A stretch of DNA of 64,000 nt from Cinnamomum chago (Eukaryota; Streptophyta; Magnoliopsida; Laurales; Lauraceae): NCBI GenBank assembly GCA_038049695.1, contig CP142455.1, forward strand, positions 33,331,501-33,395,500, given 5' to 3'. The position numbers and the translations under genes are program-made. This document shows, one piece after another, positions 36,801-48,215 of the stretch (within the stretch, counting starts at the first letter, position 1; each line of letters starts with the position of its first letter). The notes beneath the pieces were generated by a model. That model was not told the DNA's origin, ran no database searches, and saw only the letters and a program-made list of their open reading frames with translations.

Positions 36801-36840
36801 CCAAGTCCTGGTGCATAAACTTAATAGCAGAGGTAGCCAT
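30888..36840 (-). pseudogene. Copia element 2 gag-pol, disrupted
   Basis: The minus-strand ATG at 36,840 opens MATSAIKFMHQDLAQLNSFD, a copia gag. A zinc knuckle CFVCGKPCHFAREC lies near 36,020. Then come a protease/pre-integrase region, and an integrase with HSDICDLSN near 35,300 and QQNGIAERKNQTLIEMV near 34,990. The nested insertion follows. The frame resumes within the integrase (KTNCTPFDIWEGRKPNL near 32,660), followed by reverse transcriptase fragments and an RNase H end (MGAAAMKAEWIRNLL near 31,195, terminal GLKPINHQ with stop at 30,888). The RNase H is shortened: CKLSKYTS is joined directly to LDDSKSTGG near 31,330. There are multiple stops and frameshifts. Confidence 0.9.
32700..34905 (-). 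mobile_element. Gypsy-type LTR fragment nested in copia element 2
   Basis: The copia integrase reads through LWGEAL on the right and KRIQHSKTNC on the left of this 2.2 kb insertion. The inserted sequence shares the organisation and several blocks of the 44,931-47,894 LTR: CTACGTCATCGG, GGATCCTCTGGGAT, the GGGGGATCC..GCTC block, and TACACTCTAAGTCCGGTC. On the minus strand a purine/pyrimidine-rich leader ends at a donor-like TTGGTAAGC (near 34,725), as in that LTR. No clean TG...CA ends or target duplication were found, so it is probably truncated or rearranged. Borders are approximate. Confidence 0.75.
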
Positions 36841-36856
36841 ATTATCGTCCTAAAAT

Positions 36857-37742
36857 TGTTGAAAATATAGGCTACAAAACTGAAGTAAAAGTAAAATTGA
36901 AACAACAATACCGATCTACAGTTTTGTAGAGAAAGTTGTATCTACAGGAATCGACGGAAACCAGCGATAGAAGCTCGTCGTCGAGGCATGTCTGGCGACA
37001 CTTTCTTTAGGACAAGTTCCGCCCTTCCGGGATAAACCCAGATGCGAACAGGATCTCTGCAGGAACTGCCCCCAAGATACAACGACCTTCACAAAAGATC
37101 AGGCTTGGTCGCAAACCAAGTTTTTAGATCAATCTCCAGAAACCACAAAATGCTCACGAGAAAGGGAAAAAAGAAGAGAACGGAGTAATCTTTTGTATAA
37201 GATTTTGAACCCAAACCATGTATTTTTATAAGACAAAATACTGTCGTTGAGCCTTTAAACCAACGTTTAATCACAACATTAAACAACATTAAAAATAATT
37301 AATTGCATTTAAGCCGTTTAACAACAATTAAAACTGCATTTTTGAATTAACGTTTAAAAGCAATTAATAAAACGTTTCTAGAAGGAAAAAGAAATTTCTG
37401 CAAAAGTAGGCCACATCTATATTAGAATATGGGTCCCCACAGGTCAAGTTGGGTTGGATTTGCACCCCCCCCCTGCGCGTGATATACACGCAAGATGACC
37501 CTAGGTTGAGCCGGACTCGTGTGCACACATACAACTCATGGTAAAAGACTTCAATTGTTCTATAGTGTATAGGAAAGGGAAAAGCATATAAAGGCTTCTC
37601 AAGGGATGGACTTTAGTAATGTGGGATGACATGTTTTTCAAAGAGTCTACACTTCGCACATAAATTAAAATAACAAGAAGACAAAACATCTTTTTAAGTC
37701 AAAAACACCTTTTGAATTTTTAAAACAACTAAAAACCCAACA
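36857..37742 (-). repeat. 5' LTR of copia element 2
   Basis: 886 bp, starting TGTTGAAAAT and ending CCCAACA on the plus strand, abutting the GAGTT duplication. A TATTTTTATAAGACA promoter-like stretch lies near 37,220. Confidence 0.88.
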
Positions 37743-37860
37743 GAGTTTGCAATCTAGAACCAGAAAGATATCCTTCTTCAGCCATCCGTTTGGATTGTCT
37801 CCTTACATTTCCTCATCCGAGTATTCTAAGCTAGGGCCTTGTTTGGAACCTTGGAAGTAA

Positions 37861-38001
37861 CGATGGACCCAGGATTTTCGTTTGGGTGGTGCAGTAAATG
37901 GTCAGGTGATGACGTTAAATAATAAAATTGGATTTTTTAAGATATTTTCAAAGGGGTTTACGGTCAGACCCGCGTGATAATACTTGGGTCTGCCTCCGTA
38001 G
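37861..38001. mobile_element. Short hAT-type MITE
   Basis: About 140 bp present here but absent from block A copy 1 (near 3,255). Its left end, GGACCCAGGATTTTCGTTTG, resembles the left end of the 58,128-60,009 hAT element. The right end, inverted, contains GGAGGCAGACCCAAG. The target duplication is not clear. Confidence 0.5.
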
Positions 38002-38639
38002 GAAACCATTAGCTGCACTTAGGTTGCATCATGTTACTCTGATTAATTCAGATTGGTTATGGGAAGAAAAAAAACAACAATAATAATAACTAAGGTTATC
38101 CAAACACGTGAAGATGTATCGTTTACATATTAACAGAATTACTTAGATAACAAAGGTCCAAAGGGCCTAAACTTGACCTGGAATGTAATTTTAGTTACCT
38201 GTCATCTTAGGTTATCTTAATGCTTGAACTGTCATTTATGCAAGATCCAAAAGAGCCCTAGTGTGGATGCTTTGATTATTTATCTTGATTAAAATTTATA
38301 TGATTGCCAAGCTAGGCATGACGGTTGGGGTCCTATTTAACCCCCACCATGGATGGATTTTAGGATCCCTGCATGCATGGGATCGTGAAAGCCATATTTC
38401 GTCACATCTCCACAAGGGCCCAATCCCAAGTTCAGGTTTTATCTGTAGCTGTTAAGAGATGAATCTGGGCCTAAATTTTATGACAGTGGGTCTCGCAGAC
38501 TATGCCAAGTGTTCAATTATCAAAAGAAAGCAGATACCTACCTGATGTGCCAAAAACCAAAAGACCTGTCCCTAGCTGCGGCTCAACTGGTTAGGGGTAC
38601 AGTTAGTCTTTCTTCTTCTTCTCTTTTATAGAGAAACAC

Positions 38640-39675
38640 CACGTATGAGACACCTTCCTAAAGGCCAAAAAGCCTTAAAGAATAAATGGGTGCTCAATCT
38701 AAAGAAAGATAAAAATAAAAAACTTATGAAGCACAACATGCATTTAGTGGCTAAAGGCTTTGATAGAAGAAAGAAATTGATTTCGAAGAGAGATTCTTTT
38801 CAGTTTTTTTTTTTTTTTTTTGAAAGGATGACTGAATTCATTTCTTTTTGGTTGTTGTCTTGGGCCTAGCCACCAAATGGATGTGAAGCCTACGTTTCTT
38901 CGTGATGATTTAGATGAATAGATACACATGTTTCAATCGAAAGGGTTTGAGGTAGAAGATTAAAAAAATAGTTAGTTTGCATATCGAAAAAGAGTCTTTA
39001 TGGGCTGAAGCAAGTGCCGAGACAGTGATACAAGAAGTTTGATTCATTCATGGTGAGTTACCGGTACAAGTGGACAACTACACATCATTTCATTTATGTT
39101 CGTAAGTTTGTTGGAGGCAGGTTTATTATTCTTCTGTTATATATAGATGATATATTGATAGTTGGACATGATAGTGAGATGATTGGCAAGTAAACGGAGA
39201 CGTGAAAGTTTTTTTTTTTTTTTGACATGAAGGACTTAGGCCCTACACGTCAAATATTGGGTATGTAGATACATCATGACAATAATGCCAAGAAGCTATG
39301 GTTGTCATAAGAGAAGTATGTTGAATGGGTGTTAGAAAGACTCAACATGAAGAATGGTAAGCCATTTAGCATGCCTCTAGCCAATCACTTCAAGTTCAAT
39401 AAAAGCTAATGCCCTACTATAAAAGTAGAAAAGGAACGGATGACATTTGTTCCATACTCCTTTGCAATGGAGTCTTATCTATGCTATGGTGTACACGATC
39501 GGATATTGCTCAAGCAGTAGGGTTTAATGAGTAAATATCTTTTTAACCCCGAAAAAGAGTATTGGAAAGCAATGAAGTGGGTCTTCAAGGATTTGAGAGG
39601 TACTTCCAGGTTGTGTTTGTATTTCAGAGGCTCAAAACAAGTATTGGAAGGATTTACAGGTGCTGACATGATTAG
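38640..39675 (+). pseudogene. Old copia reverse transcriptase remnant, copy 2
   Basis: Plus-strand translation includes LKNKWVLNLKKDKN near 38,675, IDDILIVGHDSEM near 39,145 and ERLNMKNGKPF near 39,335, with several stops. It is the sister of 9,332-12,120 but without the two DNA transposons that interrupt that copy. It ends near GGATTTACAGGTGCTGAC at 39,670. Confidence 0.85.
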
Positions 39676-40266
39676 TGGTTAGTCAGCATAAAGGCAGAAC
39701 CAAAGCTTTTCTTTGCTCTTTAAGATGAATGCAATGATTCAGAAAATAGTTATTCTATATGACTAAGCTAACATCAAAAGTATGTTCAGAAAAGAGTGTT
39801 CCATGATTGCATGATAAAATATACATTATCGTTATAGAAGAAAAGTAACAAAGCTGAGCTCAGATTCCTTTAGCTCAGGCTCCGTAAGTACCAAATTAGT
39901 CAAGTTTAGCAACTTAATGATCTATAGTGCTTGATCACTAAAGCTCAAAGTTCAGCCCAGAAGCATCTGTTCAAAACTACAACTAGATCGGCTTGGCTCA
40001 AAAGCATTTGATCAAGCACGAGCTCAGCTCAAGTGCACCTTAAATAATAAAAAGGCAAGTGAGCCCTGACCAGCTTCGTCTGACCAATATCCCAATAAAG
40101 GAAAAAAAGAGAGAGAAGTCTTTTATCACCACTAGAAAAAAAAAGAGAGAGAAGTCTTTTATCACCACCTAAATTGATTTACTTGAATTTGTAACTCCAT
40201 CTAAATGCCCATAATGGACACAAAATCGATTAGCTAAAATCAATCAATCATTGGAACCAATATAGG
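39676..40266. other. Gene-free spacer
   Basis: No supported feature. A short tandem duplication of AAAGAGAGAGAAGTCTTTTA occurs near 40,107 and 40,143. Confidence 0.6.
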
Positions 40267-40670
40267 CATATGAACCCGAAAAATCCAGACTTTGGAATAG
40301 CAAGATTTTTCAAAGGGAATGGAGTTGAAGAAAATACAAACACAGTGGGTAGAAACATACTTAGCTCCACCTACACAATTTGTTACTTCCACATACAAAT
40401 GATTTCATCTTATAGTAAATCTTCAAATGCTACAAGGAGAATATGCATTGCTTGTGGCTAATTGTATAATGAAATAATTTATCACTTTGTTAAATGTTTA
40501 AATGTAGTGGATATATGTCTCCTGAATATGTATCACATGGGCTTTTCTCAATAAAGCTCGATGTCTTTAGCTTTGAAGTCATATTACTTGAGATCATCAA
40601 TGGAAAAAAGAAGAGTAGTTTATGCCAATTTGAGAACTCTTTTGACACTTCTCGGACATGTGAGTGACTA
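40267..40670 (+). pseudogene. Receptor-like kinase fragment (CRK/SRK type)
   Basis: The plus strand encodes MNPKNPDFGIARFFKGNGVE followed by ENTNTVG. After a probable intron with acceptor TGTAG at about 40,507 it encodes [20 protein letters not shown] and [15 protein letters not shown], then soon a stop. This corresponds to the DFG-to-SPE activation segment of cysteine-rich or S-domain receptor-like kinases, where an intron commonly lies before GYMSPEY. Upstream and downstream kinase subdomains are missing, so it is a relic. It has no counterpart beside block A copy 1. Confidence 0.75.
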
Positions 40671-41338
40671 AACAAATATATGGAGAAAGACAGAGAAGAA
40701 AACAAAATGCTATCCACACATTTGATCTCTTTTGATGAAGATGTTACCAAATTACCAGGAGAACCATAAAATAACCTCCATGAATCCCAAGCCACCAAGG
40801 TCTAGGACTTCTTTCATAGTGTACCTGGAAAACAGTAAATAGAAATAATTATTGAGAAGAAAAAGCGACAAAAGATGCAGAATGCAGACATATGGCAAGG
40901 AAGGGAAGAAAAATGTACAAACATTTATAAAATAAAAATATGTAGGAGTGAACTCAAGCATTGCCTTCTCAAGCCACAATACATTGATGTTGATAATGAA
41001 GCATGAATAGTAGATAGAGAGAGCAATTCTATGGCACGGCGGACATGAGACCTTATATATCTATCATTATACAAAGTTGAAAATGTGCATCACCATTAGG
41101 GCCATAAATTACTGACAAATCATGCTAAATAAAGGTATTAGTCGCCTTAATTAGATAGGTTGAACATACCACCTACCATGTCCAAGGAGCAACCACCAAT
41201 AGTAATATCCGCAATGTTTGAAATTTCCTTGTAGTCATCTCATCTAGACGATGAACTGAACCATCCTTGGGGTACAACATCAAATCATAACATGTAAAGA
41301 GACCTGAGAAACAGGTCTCTGGAGTATCAAGAAGGAAA
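40671..41338. other. Gene-free spacer
   Basis: Short frames only, and none recognised. Might include decayed sequence related to the kinase relic. Confidence 0.5.
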
Positions 41339-43186
41339 TGTCTCAAACATGGTTTAAACGGCTCGCGGTCATCGCGTTGCGGCTCGCGGTTATCGCGAAC
41401 CGCGGGCATCGCGTCGCGGTTCGCGGTCATCGCGGCCCATCGCGGAGCGAATTTTTATTTGACCCCAAAAAAATCCAAAAAAAAATCTAAAAAATCCAGA
41501 ATATTATAAAATGATAGAAACTAATGTTTTTTTTTTCATTAGCTCATACTTAAAAGCAAAATAACGGTCCCCTCAAGTTATAACATCCTGCATTCATTGC
41601 TGTATCGATGTATATGCTAAAATAAGCTGAAAAAGTGCTAAAAATCAAACTTTTTTGTTCCAAAAGTGTAGATTTATTTTAAACTAACATATTATAAATG
41701 CATTTGAACACTAATTTGAAAAAATGTAAATGATATAAAGAAAGCCCCAAATTTTGAAAATAAAAAAAATCTAGATCTACACCTTAAAACATTAGATCTA
41801 CGGAAAAATTAGTGAGTAACATCATATCTAACTCAATATAAAGCCTTTGGTTCATGAATTAGTGTATTACACAATCTTAAAAAAAAAAAAACCCTAAAAT
41901 AATTCAGATTTAAATAATGAAAAAATGAAAAAAATTACAAAAAGTGTTAAAACTTGAATTTTTTTGCTCCAAAAGTATAGATCTAACACATCTCAACCAG
42001 CTCTAAGTTATTTTGATGTTGAATCTTGAAAATAACTCCAAAAAATAAAAAAATAAGCTTACCAAAGAGGTCCCTTGAGTTTGATTAGCTTTTCCCACGT
42101 ACAAATCCACCCAAAAGTAGCTTAGATGTAGGCTTTTTTTTTTTTTTAGATCTAAGTTTTTAGGTCTCCTCCATGCCTTAGAAGTTGTAGCAGCCCTTTA
42201 GGAACCTTTAGGAAGCTCTTAGGGAAGAGAAAGAATTGAAAGAAGTGAAGGAAGAAGACATCACACGATTTAAAAAAAAAAAAAACTGTCAGCCGATATA
42301 ACGGCCGTTATTTTGAATATAACGGCCGTTATAACGGTTTGGCCGTTATATTCAAAATAATGGCCAGTAACGGCCGTTATTTACACGAATTTCGCCCCCA
42401 TTATACATACCGGCCGTTATATTCAATATAACGGCACGGTATCGGCCGTTACCGTTACATAACGGCCGTTATGTAACGGTAACGGTCGTTATTTTAAACC
42501 CTGGTCTCAAATCCATAATAGAATCTCCTTGATTTTATCATCTTGAGAAGATGAAATATAGAACACACACACACACACACAAAGAGATGTGATGAATGTC
42601 GTATCCCTTAGGGCCGACTGCCTTTGCATTGTTAAGGGTTGATTACCCTATTTATAGTATCTTCAAACATTCCAGATCCTAAGTCATAGCTACCTAATAT
42701 AGAAAGTGTACATGAGTTATGACTAGGGTAATTATAGCTATCTAAAATACATTCACTGGGTCTAGTTGGGCTTGCGCAGTTGGACTTGATTGACAACCCC
42801 CCCTCAAATTGATGTTGGGGAGTCATACAACAACAATTTGGAAACAAGAAACTGATATCGAGGCTGAGAAAGTCCTTTGGTGAAGATATCAGCAAACTGA
42901 AGCTCAGTAGGGACATGAGGTAAAGAAATGACATCTCGGTTAAATTCATCTCGAATAAAGTGCCAGTCCACTTCAATATGTTTTGTGCGTTCACGAAAGA
43001 CATGATTCTCAGTGACCCTGATAGCCCCAGTATTATCTGCATGCAATGAAGTAGAAGAGGATTGAGTGAATCCAAGGTTCGAATGAAGTCTCCGTAGCCA
43101 TAAGATTTTAGAACAAGCGGAAGACATAGCCCTATATTCACCCTCTGTGGAAGAACTAGAAACACTCCATTGTTTCTTGTATTTCC
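41339..43186 (-). mobile_element. 5'-truncated copia element: RNase H end plus 3' LTR
   Basis: The 3' LTR appears to run from TG at 41,339 to CA at 42,795, interrupted by a hAT element after its ninth base. Next to it is a G-rich polypurine tract (minus strand TTTGAGGGGGGGT, 42,796-42,808). The RNase H end of a copia polyprotein is readable on the minus strand: SSTEGEYRAMSSACSKILWL near 43,130, then HADNTGAIR, RTKHIEVDWHFIR and TELQFADIFTKGL, with a stop at 42,804. Similarity ends near 43,186. All upstream domains and the other LTR are missing. Confidence 0.78.
41348..42503. mobile_element. hAT-like non-autonomous element (CAGGGTTTAAA ends)
   Basis: 1,156 bp flanked by the perfect 8-bp duplication GTCTCAAA (41,340-41,347 and 42,504-42,511). 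The terminal inverted repeats are CATGGTTTAAA and CAGGGTTTAAA. The left subterminal region is full of TCGCGGTTCGCGG-type repeats. The right is full of AACGGCCGTTAT-type repeats (42,290-42,490). The AT-rich interior has no frame. Confidence 0.85.
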
Positions 43187-43633
43187 ATATGGTAAAGGTA
43201 TAGATATGTATGGGTATAGAAAAAGAGCAGAAAAGGACAAAATGAAGGAGTCGACCACAAGCAGGTAAAACTGCTACTTTTATATATGGTAGGTATAGGT
43301 ATATATAGATATAGATATATGTGGATTTATTTGATCATATATGTAGCTTTAGCCTCATTTGCGTGAAACCACTTCTCTATGGCTATTGACTCTAATATTT
43401 ATTCTCATTCTCAGATTTGACTTCAGTAGCCCATCTCTTGAATAAGCCATATTCAAATGGCTTGTTGTAGAGGAAATTATGAGATAAATTATTTTTTTTC
43501 CTTTTTTCTATAGAGGATCCATTTGTTTGTTCCATATTTAAATTATGAAATTCAATACAAGGCATTTTATCATGGGTCAAGAGTTAAAAGTTAAGATTAA
43601 ACAAATATCAAATAGCCTTCTCCTGGACAATAA
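43187..43633. other. Gene-free spacer with TATAGATA-type simple repeats
   Basis: Simple ATATAGATATAGATATATG-like sequence at about 43,270-43,325. Nothing else is supported. Confidence 0.6.
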
Positions 43634-43711
43634 GCTCCTGTTTGGCATCATTGCAGTGGGCTGGATGTTCTCGTGTTTTCACGAGATTAAAAAATGGGAA
43701 CACATTAGGTC

Positions 43712-44364
43712 CAGGGGCGGACCAAGGCTAATGGGTCTGGGGGTTGAAGATAAGTGCCCAGAGTGCGAACGGGAGCCCGAAAATGCTAGGTTTTAACATA
43801 ATTATATGTCTGGAGCGCCTCCAGAGCGCCCATATAACGTAGTGCTTGTGGGTTTATAAACAATTGACTAATGGGCACAAATTTATCTTATCCATATATT
43901 CAAGTATCAAAAATGGAGAAAAAATATTAACTTTATAATTTGATCACATAAAATAAACAATACTTAATAAGTCAAAAGAAGTTTCCTCATTCAAAAGATA
44001 AATGTCAAGCTTCGAGAAAAAGAAAATGCACAAAAAACCAAAAATTCCACGCAGTACACTCCATATTCGGTCGAACCACGCTCCGAAAACAGTCGAACCA
44101 TGCTTTGAGAATGGTCGAACTACGCTCCGAGGACGGATCCGCTCCAAAAACACCGATCCATGTTTTCAGAGCGGGATCGAGAAGGCCGAGAGGAGGTTCC
44201 GGGCCCTAAGGGTTGAAGCCCCCACCTATGCTTGGAAAAGGTTAAAATTTCTTAAAAACCCTTGTAATTTCTAAAAATTAATGTGTTTTTTTATATTTCC
44301 CCTTCCCTAAATTTTTTTTTACATAAATAAAGCCCCAAGTTGAATTTCCTGGGTCCGCCCTTGC
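43712..44364. mobile_element. hAT-like element with CAGGGGCGGACC ends
   Basis: About 650 bp absent from MITE copy 1. The inverted ends are CAGGGGCGGACC and CAAGGGCGGACCC. Flanking 8-mers (ATTAGGTC and GTTTGTAC) are both 6/8 matches to the empty site ATTTGGAC in copy 1, consistent with a decayed 8-bp duplication. The ends belong to the same class as the 58,128-60,009 element. Confidence 0.72.
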
Positions 44365-44415
44365 GTTTGTACCAGACCTTTTTCAAGGTATCAGCAAAAC
44401 GTTCCAAGCAACAAC

Positions 44416-47400
44416 CTATGTTGCCTGGATACGGACACGGGTAGGGATACGGGAACGAGCGTCCGATACGTCAACTTTAAAATCTTAGGATACGGATACG
44501 GGTATGACATTCCTAGAAATATATAAATATAAATATTTGGTTAGGGATTTATTTTAGGTGGAATGCTTATTTTATCTCAATTTAGAGCTCAAATATTATA
44601 AGGCCCACTGTTTGTTTTAAATTTTCAATGAGGTGGGCCTCGCAATACAATATCTCAGCATAGAAAAAGAGAAAAAAAAGAAAAGTGGGCTGAGTGGCTG
44701 ATTGGATTAGTAGCACAACATTAAAAAGAGAAGAAAAGAAAAATGGGCTGAGTGGCTGATGGGCCCAGTAGCCCAACATTAAAAAATGAAAGAAACAAAA
44801 TAGGCCCAACGGGCCCATACTCGTTTATAAGAGCGATGGATTCTTTTATGCCCTTTCGTTGGCATCTTTAGGGCACAAACGAATGAGAGAAAAAAAAAAG
44901 AAGAAAGAAGAAGAAGAAGAAGGAAGGAAATGTCACGTCCCCTGAACCTGATTAGAGAATAAACTAGATCCGGGGAGTGAAATTTAGGGCTAATTAAAAA
45001 ATTTGCCCTTTAAGCCCAAGGATCGTAAGTCCGCTGTGAGGATATAATATTTCAAGCCTCAAATATAATAAGAATATGCGGAACTCATACAATTCTAGGC
45101 ATGTTTGGATATCAACAAGGAATAATGAATCTCAATATATATTAAAGTTGCCCAAGGAATAAAATAAAACTTAAATAATGAAGTTAATTTATTACAATGG
45201 CCATCCCAATACTCAAGGCCATTTAAAACAATTAAGAAGTCAATGATATGAAAGATTTAACGAGAGATAAATAAGAATGAAAGAATCTAAAGATGTCCCA
45301 ATGAATCTCTCTCTCGTGCCAGGATCAATGACGCTACTCTACGTCATCGGCACGCCACTCTTCGTTCCTCCTCGGCCGGTTGGAGATCCTCTGGGATCTC
45401 CTCACCTGCTTGCTCCTCGTAATAGTACTCACATGAGGAGTCTGCACACCAAGGAATAAAGTCAATGACATGTTGAGCAATAGATAAGCAAGATATAAAT
45501 AATCATGACATGCACCAAGTATAAGAGTAATGACAGGCATAATAATCAAGAGAATACAAGGAATCGAATCTAGGCATAAAGCATGAGTAAATAATCATCC
45601 GAATCATAAATAGAAATCCTAACAATATTAACAATCACCACTACCAATGTAATGCAATGCACAAGAGGGAGACTCCGTGGATGTCCTAGCCACCTCACGG
45701 GGTACCAGTAACAATCCTATCCAGACTACTGATACCAAAGTCCGGCTCTAGGGGGATCCCAGCTCTCGGTCCTGGGAATAGTAGCACGGTCCCAGTCCGC
45801 TCCCAACTATTCAACGCCATGGACGCCGTCCAAAGCCGACTGCCCACCCCGATGTCTGAGTAACCGGCCCATCAATAAATCCCAAACTGCAGCTGGCCAT
45901 GATATGCAAATAATAATAATAATAACGTGGTGTTGACACGAGAATAGACCAAGACAAGCAAGTCTGGCTAGCTCAATTTACAAGACATGTTCGTAGGGAT
46001 TATCTCATTCAAATCAATACAAGACAAAACCAATCGCATGGTAATCCCTTCAGTCTAGCCAGTCATGTTCATCAATTACATAACACGGGGTACTAAGGTA
46101 CACTCTAAGTCCGGTCCAAGTCCTAATTCTACAAGAGATTATGTTTCATAATTAATTAGGTGTATTATGCCGAGAGTGAGTGTACAAGGATTTATAACAA
46201 CGGATACAATTAAGTAAGTCAAGGAGGAATTACGATCCAAACCTAGGCAAGTGGTGTCATCCATGTATCCTACATGTTCTAACGGAGTACGTGTGTAATT
46301 GGATCAACGATGCTTCTAAAGAAATCCCTTGGTGTACAATCATGTTAAGCATCCATTAATTCAATTTCATACGCATTCGGTTACCCCATGTTTAATACAC
46401 GAATACCTAGACACCTAATCGAAGCACACCAAGCCACGTGCTACGATTTATTCCCCATTAATGGTCAACTGATAGTAGGTTCTTCGTTTCCAACATCTAA
46501 GGCCCAAACCTAAGTTATTGGTCTCATTTCTAATAAAATATAGGCTAGGTCAATAATCTGAGTTTTTACATCACTTCCGGACCTCCGATCATGATAAAAC
46601 TAGAACCATTGGATCCTACATCTAAAGAGCTTTCCAACGGTATATAATATATAGAAATCCGACGTACGGATTAAAAGTTATAAGCGTTTTAAGTCCTTTT
46701 TCGAAGTTGTCAGAAATTATGAAAATGCCCTCCGATCGATCGGACAACAGGTCCGATCGATCGGACTGATTTTCGCCTCAGTTAACTAAGACCAAATTGC
46801 AGTCCGATCGATCGGCTTGCAGGCCCGATCGATCGGCACTGCAACCTGAGCCCGAAAATGGGTTTTTTCTTCCTTTTTCCTACAGAAAACAAGCCTCCAT
46901 GCTCCCCAATCATTTCAATCATTATTCTCATCCATTCTATCAAATTAAAAACCTCCAAAGCTACCATTTAACAATTAATCTAATCCAAACCACAAATCTA
47001 ACCTAACATGTCAATCCCAATGCAATCCTAACAATAGGCTTGGAATTTGGGTAATCTAACAAGGATATCATTGCAATCAAAAGAAAACAATACACATATG
47101 ATTAAATATAAAATGCATATCTACTTGCCTCAACCAAGAACATGATTAGAAATTGGAAAAGCTAGAGGAGAAGCTTTCTACCACGAAAACCACAATCTAC
47201 TCCGCTCAAAAGTAATCTAGAACACCGAGAAGAAGAAAGAAAGGAAAAAGATCATGATCCAAACTATTCTAAACAAAAGAGAAAACGAATAGAAAAGTTG
47301 ATGATGGGAAAGGCTTACCAACTAGTATCAATGGAGAGAGGAGAGCGAAAGGAAGAAGATGTGCGGTCTGGATCGCGGAGGTAATCTCTCCCGGAGGGAG

Positions 47401-48215
47401 ATCTAGGCTTGAGAAGAGAAGGGGAAGAAGATGGGCTGCTGTAACTCTCGTTCGTTGCAGAAGTGAGAATGAGATTAGGGCTAATCCCTGATTAAGAAGA
47501 AGAGAGGGAGGAAAAGACCAATTTGCCCTTAAGTGAGTCCGGTAAAAGAATGGACGTTTTGAAGGGTTTTTGATCGTCGGATCGCGATGAGCCAAGAGAC
47601 AAAAATGATCAGCGCGACGAGACCTTTCCAACGAACCCAAAATCACGATGATAGGAATTTTTTCGAAAAAATACTCAATTTTCCCTAATTTGCAAACTAC
47701 CCCCATTCTAGGATCAAACGAACTCGAAATCGAACGAAACTTCGCAGACACTATTCTAACACTAAAAGAAACTCACTCAAAGCCTAAACCCACTTAAATA
47801 TCTAAAATACAAATAATTATAATAATAATAAAATAAACGGGTCAACGGGCCTGCTATTGGGCCCAATTGACCCAGTAAGGTCACGGACCTTACAGGAAAG
47901 AAAGAAAGAAAAAAGAACGGACGAAGAAGCAGAGGAGGAATACTTGGCACATGAAGGTCGCAGCAGCAGCAGTCGAAGTAGGAGCCTCAATCGAAGCAGG
48001 TGGGTCTCCTCCTCCTCCTTTTCTTTTTTGTTTTCCTTTTGATCAAACTAAGAGAGAGACAGAAATTGGCTAAAATGGAAAATCTGCCGAAATATTGGGC
48101 GAAAAATAATGCAAGCCGTATCCTGAAATTGACCCCCCCATATCCAAGCCGTATCTTGCGGTATCCCGTATCGGTACGGGTACCACAGGTAATTTGCCGT
48201 ATCCAGGTATCATAG
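44416..48215. mobile_element. Non-autonomous DNA transposon (hAT- or Mutator-like), split by a solo LTR
   Basis: 19-bp terminal inverted repeats (CTATGTTGCCTGGATACGG and, inverted, CTATGATACCTGGATACGG) flanked by the 8-bp duplication GCAACAAC (44,408-44,415 and 48,216-48,223). Both subterminal regions carry GGATACGGATACGGG-type repeats. Without the nested LTR it is about 840 bp. The empty site in MITE copy 1 (near 13,965) reads GGAACAAC. Confidence 0.83.
44931..47894 (-). mobile_element. Solo LTR of a large gypsy-type retrotransposon
   Basis: 2,964 bp with TG...CA ends (plus strand TGTCACGTCC and GGACCTTACA) and the 5-bp duplication GGAAA (44,926-44,930 and 47,895-47,899). No second LTR or internal coding region is present, so this is a solo LTR left by recombination. 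The ends (minus strand TGTAAGGTCC ... GGACGTGACA) resemble those of Tekay/Del-type chromoviruses. On the minus strand a CT-rich leader near 47,320-47,480 runs into a splice-donor-like TTGGTAAGC. Four copies of CCGATCGATCGG lie at 46,732-46,840. Confidence 0.88.

Larger units (their letters stand above)
30665..37742 (-). mobile_element. Ty1/copia element 2, with truncated 3' LTR and nested LTR
   Basis: Minus-strand element of 7,078 bp, including a nested insertion. It is bounded by TG and CA and by the duplication GAGTT (30,660-30,664 and 37,743-37,747). The 5' LTR is 36,857-37,742. The 3' LTR survives only as its outer ~130 bp (30,665 to about 30,795). Its inner part and the polypurine tract are missing. 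A gypsy-type LTR piece interrupts the integrase (about 32,700-34,905). No standard TGGTATCAGAGC primer site follows the 5' LTR, and the gag ATG comes 17 bases after it. Confidence 0.93.
30424..39675 (+). repeat. Duplicated block A, copy 2
   Basis: Direct duplicate of 2,885 to about 12,120. It is split by a copia element at 30,665-37,742 that copy 1 lacks (empty site GAGTT at 3,142-3,146). It keeps the empty site of the copia element found in copy 1 (near 38,462). A small hAT-type insertion near 37,861-38,001 is also specific to this copy. Homology ends near 39,675 within the copia remnant. Confidence 0.85.

Noticed and set aside
42632-43258. 208-codon minus-strand frame
   Set aside because: Out-of-frame shadow of the copia RNase H and LTR. 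The real frame is the one with HADNTGAIR and TKHIEVDWHFIR.
47269-47751. 160-codon frame in the solo LTR
   Set aside because: It covers the LTR leader and donor-like site. The same region in related LTRs is not open.
44931-47894. Complete LTR retrotransposon
   Set aside because: No second LTR, primer site or coding region between the target duplications, so it is a solo LTR.
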